Source: Nematostella vectensis
Taxonomy: Eukaryota > Cnidaria > Anthozoa > Actiniaria > Edwardsiidae
DNA: 64,000 bases
Reading direction: 5' to 3'
Assembly: GCF_932526225.1 (NCBI RefSeq)
Contig: NC_064046.1
Coordinates: forward strand, 2,108,001 to 2,172,000
How positions within the stretch are numbered: the first letter of the stretch is position 1; every line of letters begins with the position of its first letter. Positions 45,596 to 57,627 of the stretch are shown here, piece after piece. Below the pieces are notes generated by a model. It saw only the letters and a program-made list of their open reading frames with translations, did not search any database and was not told the origin of the DNA. The position numbers were made by a program, and so were the translations under genes.

Positions 45596-46015
45596 TTGTT
45601 TTGGAAGCACCATTTGAGGAAAAACCGCTGGCCAACGGCACTGCCGCCCCGGACGCAGAACAAGAGGGGGACTCGGTGCTAGCAGCGGACAAGATAAACC
45701 CCGGATTTGTCGCAGACGGCGAGGCGTGCAAAGAGAAGCCAGAAAACGCAAGATTACCGGGGGACGAAATCGGAAATAAGAACGAGAAACCTGTAGGTGA
45801 AGACAAGGAAAAGGAGTCGGGAGACGAGAGCAAAGACGACATAGAACAAGTAGGAAAAAAAGATGAAGGACCCGGAACTGATGCTGAGGAGACTGCTGTC
45901 GAGGATAATGAAAAAAAAAATAATTAAGGAAGAAGAAAATTTGGGTTTTGAAAAAGAGAACGACACTTTGGAAAAGAGCAAAGAATCGGACAAAGAGGAA
46001 GATACTGCACTTTAA
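45596..46015 (+). pseudogene. Orphan copy of the SLC22-A tail exon (unit 2)
   Basis: Duplicate of 32025-32442 with its acceptor (gttttcag) but with no plus-strand SLC22 body upstream. It retains the G missing from the SLC22-A exon, so the frame VVLEAPFEEKPLANGT is continuous through the start. An expanded A run near 45910 then causes a premature stop (EKKNN). It is probably non-functional. Confidence 0.8.
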
Positions 46016-46153
46016 TCATAAATAGATCAAAGTTATAAAAAATACTATTTAACATTTTCAAATACGGTATATTGGACGTCACAAAGAGAAAAAGATTGTA
46101 ACGTTTTATAGAATATAATAGAATAGGAATATCCTAGAATATTTTCTAACAAA

Positions 46154-46762
46154 ATGTTTTTAGTAGGCACTTTATATTTGTTTTTGTTAAAAACTGTGAT
46201 TTATGGATCGATTACATCAGCTGTTCTCAAACTTTCTTTTATCCTACTTATCTTAGCAGTGATAGTGTTCATATTAATCTTCCTAGTCTATATAATAGTC
46301 ACTATTGTGACTCTAATATCTACTATTACCGTTTATATGGTAATGATATTGGTGATACCTATATTCATAGTGGTTATACTGTTTGTGGTATCATTGTTGT
46401 CTATAGGGGTTTTGATTCTGATTGCTTTTGTTTTGCCGATCGTTCTAATTGCTTTGAATGTGATGTGTGTTTTCGTGACCGCTATTTCTGTTATAGCTAC
46501 ATTGCTAGCTGTTGTTGCAATAGTTGTAATTACTTTGGCTTTCATTGTTTGGATTAGGAAAATGTACGGCGAAGAGCGGAGTACCCATGATGTACATAAT
46601 GTTGATGTTGATAATGTTTATGATGATGATGATGCTTATGATGCTGATGATAATGTCTATCCAGATAATAACATTAGTAATAGTTATGATAAAGATATAG
46701 CAAAGCTGACTGCTATGGTGGCAATTTTTATTGCATTATTTATGTTATCTAACTCAATTTAA
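46154..46762 (+). CDS. Hydrophobic 202-codon ORF of doubtful coding status (unit 2)
   Basis: Duplicate of 32581-33189, same length and still open. The differences seen are five amino-acid changes and one silent change, a pattern that does not indicate constraint. No promoter or family is recognised. Confidence 0.22.
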   Translation: MFLVGTLYLFLLKTVIYGSITSAVLKLSFILLILAVIVFILIFLVYIIVTIVTLISTITVYMVMILVIPIFIVVILFVVSLLSIGVLILIAFVLPIVLIALNVMCVFVTAISVIATLLAVVAIVVITLAFIVWIRKMYGEERSTHDVHNVDVDNVYDDDDAYDADDNVYPDNNISNSYDKDIAKLTAMVAIFIALFMLSNSI

Positions 46763-47373
46763 CAAGTTTAGAGACAAATATACTTTTCACCAGTTTGTGC
46801 AAGCAATTATTACTTGTTCAAGAATCATGTAAATCGATAAAATATTTCTGAACACATTTCTGGGGTTAATATACGCTTCACGCCACGCCTCACACATGTA
46901 TCCCGTACTACGTCAAGCTAAGGATTATTGTCAGCGGCATTCTCTTTGATAGATTCCATTTTAACTGAAAATAAAAAAAGAAATAATAATAAAATAAAAA
47001 ACATGCGAAGCCTTTTATCACAGAAAATAGAAACCTTGCATTTTGGTGTTCAAATGGCACAAGTACTTCTGTCGCTGGCTCCCATTTGCGCTTATCTGCT
47101 CATTCAGAATCCCACGGGCTATAGGATATTGACAGCCTGAGAAACATCCCCCCCCTTTGCAATCCACCCCAGCCCCCATTCTCGTCGTCTGGAGCCCTTG
47201 TTAAAGCGGTAACTCTCATCCCAAGGGCTGTAGGGTATAAACGGCCCGCTAACTTTATTTTGTCTTAACCTAGAGTGGTTAACCTAGAGTACCAGCGCCA
47301 GCAGCAATGGCTGTTACTGGCGCTCCCAGTGGGGTGGGGTAGGGGGGGGGGGGCGTTCTTCCCATGTCGACCC

Positions 47374-47690
47374 GATAGGGATGGGTGCTCGTCGTATTAT
47401 TAGGGGTCAAAATAGGGGGTATCTGAGAGAGGCTTTTCTACTACAAATGGTATTTTTTAGGGGGTTCGCAGAAAGAGGCATTATGAGCCAACGTTTTCTA
47501 GATTATCTAATACTTCCGACTTGTAAGCAAAACATTGTCTTTCGAGACTTTCTTTATACAATGGGATACTTAAATCTGCGTTTTGGTATTTTCAGGCATA
47601 TTTTTTGCTTCTAGGGTATATTTTAGCGTAGCAATTTTTGGTGTTATTTTCAGGGGTATTTTTTTTAATTTCTCGACGAACATCCCTATC
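47374..47690. mobile_element. MITE-like element with GATAGGGATG ends (unit 2)
   Basis: Duplicate of 33810-34135 with a few substitutions. Confidence 0.75.
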
Positions 47691-48597
47691 ATTTTTACCC
47701 TGATTCCCCCCCCCCCCCCCCACCACCACCACCGCCTCCCCTGGCGCTGTTTGCACGGGACTTTACAGTGGTGGAGAGGCGGGAATGGAAGGGAAAGGGA
47801 AGGGGTGGAACAGATGATAGTGGTACTAACAAAAGTTTGGTACACGTAGAAAGGACAAGGCTATAGAATGCTCATTTTTACCCTGATTCCCCACCACCAC
47901 CACCGCCTCCCCTGGCGCTGTTTGCACGGGACGTTACAGTGGTGGAGAGGCGGGAATGGAAGGGAAAGGGAAGGGGTGGAACAGATGATAGTGGTACTAA
48001 CAAAAGTTTGGTACACGTAGAAAGGACAAGGCTATAGAATGCTCATTTTTACCCTGATTCCCCACCACCACCACCACCACCACCACCACCGCCTCCCCTG
48101 GCGCTGTTTGCACGAGACTTTACAGTGGTGGAGAGGCGAGAATGGAAGGGAAAGGGAAGGGGTGGAACAGATGATAGTGGTACTAACAAAAGTTTGGTAC
48201 ACGTAGAAAGGACAAGGCTATAGAATGCTCATTTTTACCCTGATTCCCCACCACCACCACCACCACCACCACCGCCTCCCCTGGCGCTGTTTGCACGGGA
48301 CTTTACAGTGGTGGGGAGGCGGGAATGGAAGGGAAAGGGAAGGGGTGGAACAGATGATAGTGGTACTAACAAAAGTTGGGTACACGTAGAAAGGACAAGG
48401 CTATAGAATGCTCATTTTTACCCTGATTCCCCACCACCACCACCACCACCACCACCGCCTCCCCTGGCGCTGTTTGCACGGGACTTTACAGTGGTGGGGA
48501 GGCGGGAATGGAAGGGAAAGGGAAGGGGTGGAACAGATGATAGTGGTACTAACAAAAGTTTGGTACACGTAGAAAGGACAAGGCTATGGAATCGTCA
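47691..48597. repeat. Tandem array of five units with CAC tracts (unit 2)
   Basis: Same array as 34136-35076 but with different CAC tract lengths and unit-specific substitutions, so individual units have been changing since the segmental duplication. It abuts the SLC22-C 3' end. Confidence 0.92.
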
Positions 48598-50225
48598 ATG
48601 TTTACCTTGCTCGAGGTGTTGCGGATCATCATCTCCCATGACCTCTAGCGTGGGTTTGCCTCGCGTTTCCGGTAGGAACCAGCACGCAAGCGCGGCAAGA
48701 AAAGTAAGGCCACTCATCAAAGCGAACGGGAGAATAGCGTTTATCCGGGTGAGTTGGACCACGAACGGAGCAAGGGCCGCCCCGACACGACTAATGACGG
48801 ACAGGAGACCCATCCCGCTATTCCTGAGATGAGATATAAAGGCGATTGTAAAAAAGATGTTACAAAATGCTGAGATGAGAAAGAAGGGCGATGGTAAGAA
48901 AAACGGGAATACAAAAATAGAGGGGGAAAGAAACATCCCGGTTCTCCTGAGATAAAATAGATGAAAGTCAAATATAAAAAAAGGAGGAGGAGGAGACCAA
49001 TACCCCGTTATCCCGGATACGGATCGCATCCATGAGAGGTAGGGAAACAACGATATCATATCTAACCATTGTAGGGAAGAGTTCGGCGGAGAACACGTAA
49101 AGGCTGTGGAACGAGATAGGGCTCCCGAATGGTCCCTCGAAATTTCGATGGGCTCGCAGTTTTCGGATAATGCTAGCAGGATAGCGCAATTTTTTCCGCC
49201 GTGCTCGCATTGTATTTTTCGATGTATTCGCTGCTCAATTTATTTAAAAACTAAAAATGCTCGGTCTCGCATAAAAAACGGGGTGCTCGCAAGCTCGCAA
49301 GTGCTCGCCAAAGACCATTCGGGGGTCCTCGAGATGGAGATGCATAGGGTACCCAGAACCCCTTGCGTGCTCTATTGCGTCATGTATGGCGTCAAACCTG
49401 ATCATTGTAGGGAAGAGTTCCGCGGAGAACACGTAAAGGCTGTTGAACGAGGTAGTGATACACAGTTTACCCAGGGTTCCTGCAGCGACGCGCCCTGCTA
49501 TGTAACCTGGTGACAAAACATACCGTGTGAGCATGTGCAAAGGAATACATCTAGGGCAAACGATTGGGGAAAGTTATTTAGAGCGGCTTGGTGGTAACCA
49601 AGTGTACAATGTGTCAGCCCCCCTAGCCTCCCTTTCAGCTCCTCCCAAACCTTTGTTTGGAAGGAGATCATCACTTCTAATTTATCCATTTGAAAAACTG
49701 CTTCTAGATGAGTTCGACTTCAGTTGACCCCTTCAATGGTAGAAGACAGTTAATTTTGTGTGTGTATTTGGATAGAAAATGTTTCTAGGTGGATCTTGTG
49801 AGCTATTACCAAAGGTAATTATGCCAGTAAGATACTACTGTATGGACCACACCCTGTGTTTTTCTCTAGACACGCCCCTGTACCTATATTGTCCGTGCCA
49901 GAAGGTATGAAGGACACCACTAGACACGAGATGGCGCCCACGACAGTGTACCAGACCACAGTATGCTTACGACCGAACCTGCAACGGTATTACAGCTACT
50001 ACAAAAGAGGCAGGAAAAAGCTTTTCTAACTGTTTAATCTCCTAAGGGGGGTTCAGAGCAGTAGCAGGCCACGTATGATTGGGGAGGCACAATACAGAAA
50101 CATTAAGAGGGGGCACAGCCACGCCCCTACTGGTCATTTCCTTATAATTTTTGAAAATATTGGGGGGGGGGGGGGGGGACACTCCTTGGTCCCCACCTCC
50201 TGCTACGGACCTGGGGTCAGCTCGC

Positions 50226-50257
<32 letters not shown>

Positions 50258-53200
50258 GGGGGGGGGGGGGATAATAAAGGTTATGGTTGAAGCCCGCTTT
50301 AAAGACATCTGATTAATAAAGACACCTGGTTATCAAGGACGGTTTTCAGTTTTAATAGGAAAGAAGGCATCATATGTTCAGTAAGCGCACCCGTTTTATG
50401 GACTTGGGTTCCAACAGTGTCCTTATTTCTGCCCTTTTAAAAAAATGAATCCAAAGGTTTTTGTGACGAAGGGGGCACACTCATTGCAAAACTATAAGGT
50501 TGTTACCGTTGCTTGGTTACCTGTTACAGTTGTCAATCACCAGAATGTTTGCTGGGAACTCGACAATACTGGTAAGCACGAAATTAAGGTAGATACTTCC
50601 ACCGAAGTCCCCAGCACTCATAGACACAGCGTAATACACGAGGCCATTCACCAACCTGACAAACAACAGGGTGCATTAACTTCCTTTCGAGACAAAGGTC
50701 CCTAGTGATACAAGTCCAGGGGCGAATCCAGGATTTCAAAATAGAGGGGTGGATAATGGCCGGATAGACGGCTTATAACTAATCCAGTGGTTGTTGGTAG
50801 GTCACATAGATCTAACAATACTTCAATCTAAATTGAATTTATCGCGTCAGCAAAGTCAAGCAGGCGATGGCACATGGACAGTACCTCCTCCGTAGTTTAT
50901 TCAAACAAAAATGGGGGGAAATCCACCAAATCCCCTATATCCGCCCCTGAAGTCAGAGGCTCTTATTTTATGTAGTTTGAACTGTGCCATTCCAGAAAAA
51001 AACCATACTCCTCCCCTCCCCTCCCGTCAGAGGAGCCTCCACCCCTCTTTGATTTGCCTTAAAGAATGTCGGTCACCTTTTCCTTTGTTATTGTTTATCT
51101 TTATAAAAATACAACGATTTATTTGCAAGAAAACTACGAAATATCAATCTACGAATGAAATATGATTAGTTATTAACAATATTTGATTGAAAATATATTG
51201 GCTACTCGCTTTAATAAGCCGATGGAAATGGATGCTTTGTGTGACTCGGCATTGAGCGGGAGCATAAAATGTCGGCGTGATTGGCCTTCTTTAATAAGAG
51301 TGCGCGATCTAACGGGCATTTTTTCTTAATAAGGTAAGCAAACAAAACTGGGCGCGCGGAGAGGACGACTTGCTTAGCCTGTACGATTTTAATTAGCATA
51401 TTTTGGCCGCGACAATAAATGACATTGATGGAATGTTTATGAGACACATGCTAGACCTTAATTGAGGTCGAGAAAAAATGGCGGGAAGCGAGCTAGAAAA
51501 GTCCGTTATGCAGCAAAAGCCAAATTCTTAAAAGCCAAACAAGGACTTGGAGAAAGTATAAGGGCCCCCGAAAGTTCGATGTGGTCGCAGTTTTCGGCTA
51601 ATGCTCGCATGCTCTCGTATTTTTTTTCCGCCGTGCACGCATTGTATTTTTTTATGTGTTCGCTTGCTCGATTTTTCAACAACTAAAGATGCTCGGTCTC
51701 GCATAAAAAACGGGGTGCTCGCAAGGTCGCGAGTGCTCGACAAAGACCATTTGAGGGCCCTAGTATAAACTGACAGACCCCCCAGAGTGCCCAACTCACT
51801 GCATGGGGGAGGGGGTGGGGGGTGGGGAGGGTTAGTGGGGTTAGAGTGCGCAGTTTGTCTGGCTTTGGCGTTTTACTATTTTACTACACATACCACGCGT
51901 AGCACTGGAGCAGAGTTAGTAAAGCCAGCCTAGGTGTGCCAAACAGTTCCAGGAATCCTCGGTTATGTTTCACCACAGGGACTCTGAGGTCTTCCTTAGG
52001 CATTTCTTTTTTGTTGACTTTAGCGACTTGCTCCAGGATTTCACGTGCCTGGTCCTTGCGACCGACCACTAGAAGCCATCGGACGGACTCGGGGATAAAC
52101 CTGAATAAAAAAAAATGAAAAATTGAATTTTGTTTCTATTAATTTCAAAAAGCAAAGCAACACACGCCGCGTAGTTCGGGCGCGTACCCAGGTTTGGCTG
52201 AGGGGAGTGTCCCCTACACTCCGTCCCCAGGTACGATACTGTTGCTTTCAAGTGTTGGTGTGTAACCAGCGGGGTAGCCAGCATTTTTAACAGGAGGGGG
52301 CCCATAAAAGGCCCTTTGAAGGCATTTTCTCCTGTGTTTTAGTTAATGTCTCATACATTTACTGTATTTTTGGCTGCTAGAAGGGGGGGCCCGGGCCCCC
52401 TTGGCCACCCCCCTGGCTACGCCCCCGGTAACTACGGGATGATTACTAAAATGGTGCCACAAGCATCAGGCGCGTTTCTCTATCGTTACGGTAAAAAGGT
52501 TATGTAGGAAAGATTATCGACATTGATGCTGAAAATGATGTCGATGACGATGATGGGGTATACAAACACTAAATAAGTATAATCTACTTACTTCCAAAAT
52601 ATAAAAATAAACACAAACGGCACAGTAGATATGATACACAGCAGCTTCCAATCCTTAATGAAATACGCCTGCAGCCCCAAGACCATCAACGCCAGCGTGA
52701 AATAGAACCACACCATAGTAGAAGACAACGCCCTCTTGGCCGGCCCGACCAGTTCCGCGGCGAGCACGAACATAGTCAGAATACTTCCACCGAGAAAGAA
52801 TCCAGAGAAGAATCTCAACGCTATGACGACCCACGAGGCCTGGGCGAAAGACATGGAGAAGGTGATGGCAATGACGCAGGCTGCAGAGGGAAACAAGACG
52901 CTACGACGACCGTACTTATCCGCGATCATCCCCAGGATGATAGCACCTAAAGCCCAGCCAAAGAAGAGCATGGAGTTGGCGAGCCATGCATGAAAGCTGT
53001 TGTCGCACACGAGGTCGAACTGAGGAGAGATGAGAACATGGTATAAGAATCAATAATGACGAGAGTAAGCGAGCCATGCATAAAAGCTGTTGTCGCAAAC
53101 GAGGTCGAACTGAGGAGAGATAAAAACATGGCATAAGAATCAATAAGGACGATAGTAAGCGAGCCATGCATGAAAGCTATTGTTAAACACGAGGTCAAAC

Positions 53201-55060
53201 TGAGGAGAGATACTTCTACTTCTTCCTGGGAGACTACCATCTTCCTATTTGAAGATTATTGTGGGCGTGCAAGGTGCATGACTTGTGCAGTGCAGGAAGG
53301 GCTGTAGCAGGGGGTGGGGCACTGGGGGCACGTGCCACCCCAAAATTTGAAAAATTATAATGAAACGACCAGTAGGTGCGTGGCTGTGCCCCCCAAATAT
53401 TTTCTTAAAGTTTCTGTTTTGTGTCCCCACCTCCTTAATATTTTGAGGCCTGCTACGTCCGTGGGACGTACGACATACATGGCAGGTCTGGAAGACCTTG
53501 TTGTTGGCTGTAAGATATTAGTTGTTCCCATATCATCAAGGCCATACTAAGCAGTCTTAGCCTTCTGTTTTGGATTGATTCCCAGCCAAGCTGCTTTAGA
53601 GTAGGCGCTGTGGTGTCGGTCTATTATCATTTAAAACCCCTGGTGACTATCCCCTGGTAGTACCAAGGTCAGCGTCTGATGTGACCCCATAAATAAATGT
53701 ATGGTTTTGAATCAGCCTAGTTCCAGGCATCTAGTCCGGGTTTCCTGTCCTGGAGATGACACATAAGACAGTATAGGGTTTGTGACGAGCTATCCCATTG
53801 TTCAGGGAGATGGCTCTTTATGACGTCACAACTCTTAATAACCATTTTATGCTCCCGCTCAATGCCGAGTGACTCAGAGAATCCATTTCCATCGGCTAAT
53901 TCAAGCGAGTAACCAATTATCAATCAAATATCGTCAGTTATTATCAGACTACAGAGTATCAGGCTTTATTCGTAGATTGTAATTTTGAAATTTCCTTGCG
54001 ACGGCTGTGTAACCGCCGCCACCTGGTAAATGAGTAACTCTACCACCTCGACCCCCAGGCGCGTTTTTTCTCTCCCCCATTAAAAGAAAGAAAAGAAGAA
54101 AAGGTGGCTGAGGTATTCCTATAGCCCGTGGTTTCCCCTACAAGTCTCAAGGGTCAAAGTGTACATCAATTTCCTCACGAGCGGGCGGAATTTTTATCAT
54201 ACACATGCATGTTTCACATTTATTTGGGATACCTTAAAATAAAAGCAGTTTTAACAACCTGACGAGCTCTAACCTGGGTATCAGCCAATTTCTACTGCTA
54301 AGTGTGTTCCAACCTTTGTGCCTTTTGGCAAACATTTAAATTATTTTTCTGATAGGTCGTGAGATACTTTATTCGTTAGAAAATAAAATATTAGATGTAG
54401 CGTAAAAATCCAGCCATTTTTGAAAGAAGGAAAGATGCTTTTTGGTTCCTTTTTTTTCTTCGGTCGGTCCAAAATAGGGCTTGGCTTTATCACTTGGTCA
54501 CGTAATGCATTGTTAATTCACTCACTCCTTAGGCTAGGAGTCACCTGATTAAACCAAATTGTCAGGGATGTCATTTGCCCTGTCAAACAGATAATCGAAC
54601 ATTAGATCATGCAAATTTCACGCACGCTTCTTTTTATAACGCTTGCTGAGGCCTTGATTAACAGGATAAAAAAATAATAATAATCAAACACTTATCGAAG
54701 CTGGGTAAGCTTTAACCGATTAATTTAATCGCTTACTTGGGTAACAATTGTATGCACGGGTCCTTCGTAGAGTTCTGGGTCTGCAAACTTCCAGTCCGTC
54801 CTGTTGAGTTTGCATCTTCGGTGGTACAGCTCTATTGGCTGAGTACTGGTGCTGTAGATTTCCCGTCCGGTTGAATTCGACAGCAAGCACGCACTGCTGT
54901 TTGTAGTACACATCCAGGGCGGTTCGTAAGCGACGAAAACCATGAGTAGAGTTTGGTAAGTCAGCGGGATAAATATGAACAAAAACATGGCTAAGATTCG
55001 AATTTGAAACGGCCCAAATTGGCCAATTTGCTCCAAAACTTGATCAACTTCTAGGACCAT
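48595..55060 (-). CDS. SLC22-type organic ion transporter, paralogue C (7 exons)
   Basis: Duplicate of SLC22-B with the same predicted 508-aa protein. Minus-strand exons: 55060-54737, 53019-52592, 52100-51894, 50655-50521, 49978-49884, 49506-49398, and 48823 reading on to TGA at 48597-48595. All splice sites are conserved, including the weak GTTTGA donor after exon 6. By eye the coding sequence differs from B at four bases (two in exon 1, one in exon 2, one in exon 5), all silent. Surrounding introns differ by many substitutions and indels, so the coding part is either under strong constraint or homogenised by gene conversion. Function is inferred as for B. Confidence 0.87.
49062..49115 (-). 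pseudogene. Partial extra copy of SLC22-C exon 6 (unit 2)
   Basis: Duplicate of 35540-35593, with the same dead donor. Confidence 0.8.
50055..50280. mobile_element. MITE-like family M3 and adjacent GT/G microsatellite (unit 2)
   Basis: Duplicate of 36525-36720. The internal G run and the gt run are both longer here than in unit 1. Confidence 0.7.
53020..53241 (-). repeat. 90-bp array of SLC22-C exon 2 acceptors (unit 2)
   Basis: The real start is 53019, with decoys at 53109 and 53199. Same structure and spacing as in unit 1, so the array predates the segmental duplication. Confidence 0.93.
53304..53460. mobile_element. MITE-like family M3 in SLC22-C intron 1 (unit 2)
   Basis: Duplicate of 39768-39925. 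Confidence 0.75.
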
Positions 55061-55994
55061 CTTGAAGCGGTATAGGATTTGAGTTATGAGAGGAGACTTG
55101 TCGCACAAAGCGCAACTGCGCAAGTAAATTGTAACACGACACTAGAAGCAAATGCATGAATTGCTCATCTCCAGATCACCGGGGGCTGTACGGAGGTCGC
55201 GTGTTTGATTGACAGGTTTTCTGGTTTATACAACAATCACGCTGTGTAGCCTCTATACAGTTCGCAGCCTCTCCTTTGGTGAACATCTCAGTAAAGACAA
55301 GAGAAAAATAAGCCATGCATCGCAGAGTCTGTGTTGCGCGTGCCGGTTCTAGATCACCACAGGCCATCGGTTTGTTCACGTATTTGATTGTTCTGCTCGA
55401 TTGTTTTGCTCACCACCTCCCCTGTGGCCTGACAAACCGATGGCCTTTCGAGAGGTTGAAGAGCGACGTTTATTATTCTCTAAGAGTCAGAAGGGTGATA
55501 TAGGTCGGAACAACTCAGGGTAATAATCTTTGTCGCTTGGGGTTTCTTCAATATCTTTTGTTATATCCCAGTGATGAATTTTCACGCGCTCTCGTTGGTC
55601 AATACAAATTTCTTCCCTGGTGGCAAAATATTGGTGCCGAATAAAAAGTAGGATATATGAAAACACCTTAGTGGGGGAAACGGCAAAGATCAGCCAATCT
55701 TCAACATCTAATTTCCCTGTAAGGTTCATCAATTCCCTATTTGCTTGGTGTGATTTAAAGACACTACAGGAAATAGATATTGAAGGCCAACAACCCTAGG
55801 AAAATATACTAAAAAAGTACTATATAAAAGTTATGCAACATTTTGGAAAACCCAGGCACAGTTAAATCAAAATAGTGGAAAGCTACGCACTTATTGCAAG
55901 ATCAAGACAAATTTTAAACTAGAAAAATATTTATCAGAAGCTAAATTTAGACGCCGACAATCTATGACTAGATTGCGTGTCTCTCGGCACACAA

Positions 55995-56344
55995 ACTAGC
56001 AATTGAAATAGGCCGCTATAAAAATTTACCTTATGAATTAAGGATTTGTGAAAAAAGTGAAAAAATAAGGTTGGGGATGAGTACCATACCTTAATGGAAT
56101 GCGACTATGTCAATGATATACGTCGAGTATTTTTTAATGATCTATTTGCAATCAATAACTCTTTCAAACTGTTAAGGCCAAAAGACCTTTTTTTGTATAT
56201 GACTCCATTACGAGCCTTGTCCTGAAATTTCGTGATGATGTAATTAAATATTATGAATAGAGGATAGGCATATAAGCCAACCTACTTTGTATATTATCCT
56301 AATATACATGTATTGGTATTTATTGGAATACAGTATTGGAATAA

Positions 56345-56428
<84 letters not shown>
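55995..56428 (+). mobile_element. 3' end of a non-LTR retrotransposon with ATT tail (unit 2)
   Basis: Duplicate of 42870-43200 with further frame damage, ending in about 28 att repeats instead of the ATTATC satellite. Confidence 0.7.
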
Positions 56429-56996
56429 CGGGTTACGTGCACATTTTCACAGGACAAATATCAGGCGATAACGTCCAGTCAAAATGATATATGTCCGGTG
56501 AACATTTTTGTGAAGTCAAAACTCGCTTTTCGTCTGCTCAATAACTTCTCAATCAAACACCAAGGTTTTCGAAACGCTGAAGGCCAGAAAGAAGGCACGA
56601 AGCATCATCATCAATATATATATTTTAAAAAAAGCGAAAGAAAAAGCAATGACAAAAAAAATTCACAACAGCGTGCGCTCGTGGCGTCATTCCCGTTCAC
56701 GTCAGCGCGCGCGCAGTAGACATTCCAACATTGAAAACTGTCTCCGCCCCTGAAGGGGTTTATTTACTAAATATACTAGGTTTTAAGTTTACAGCACTGA
56801 TAACAAAGCGAATGGCCGACATATGTACTGTTAACTAACTTTTGTTTCTGTGTTCCGTTGTTGTTCGAGGTATGACTCAATTTTTTTACTGGGATATAGC
56901 TTAAGATGTCATCTATCGCCCGCGGCGGAATATTTGAGGTCAGTTGATTGCCAAACTCTATCCTTCTCTCTCTTGCTCTTTGTCTGTCTCTTCCGG

Positions 56997-57627
56997 TTCT
57001 CTCCCTCTCCCTCTGTGTCTGTCTCCCTCCCTCTTACTCCCCTTCTCCTTCTCTCTCTCTCTCTATCTCCCCCCTCTCTAAATATATGTTATCTTGACTC
57101 GTGAACTTTATTCTAGGATAAAATACAGTTACAGGAGTTAATTGTGAATATTTAAAGGAGGAGCGTCACGCCTTCTCTGAGCCTGTAGTAAAACACATCA
57201 ACTCTGTTCTTCCCGGTTGCTATTTTTATTGGACATGGGCACTAAAACCAGAACCAACAGATTCAGGTAAAAATTGGTTATCCAAGGTCCGTAATAACAA
57301 TATACGCAGTAGGCGCTCGTGGGGTCGGGTTTCGCTCTAGTTCGGGGTGAGCGCTCGGAGATAGTTCGGACTCCATTGTTGGCCGGCACTCACGCCATTG
57401 TCGCGCGAAATTTTGTGACTTTCCTCCAAACTAGAGACGGCTAGGAGTCTACCTTGTACATTGCCGCTGGCACTAAGGTACGTGGGCTCTGGGAACGGGA
57501 TTGGTATTTTCATTCCATGCTGATTGTCTGCTTGTGGCGCTAGGCGCTAGGTGATGTCTTCCACGTGTTAATCAAGTGTCGTGAGGTGTTTTAGGTAACG
57601 TGGTCAGGGACTTCAAGGCTTTAGTTT
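56997..57627. other. Unique DNA between the duplication and the CIB gene
   Basis: A ct-rich tract (56960-57075) precedes unique sequence. tttatt at 57225-57230 could be the minus-strand AATAAA of the CIB gene. No exon is recognised. Confidence 0.4.

Larger units (their letters stand above)
44521..56996. repeat. Tandem segmental duplication, unit 2 (12.5 kb)
   Basis: Starts taatgcagtttgccgatatt at 44521 and ends with cttccgg at 56996, after which sequence is unique. It is collinear with 31196-44520. Length differences come from the absent hAT MITE, the short att tail, a collapsed 160-bp repeat, and microsatellite changes; the N-gap region is fully sequenced here. Confidence 0.95.
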
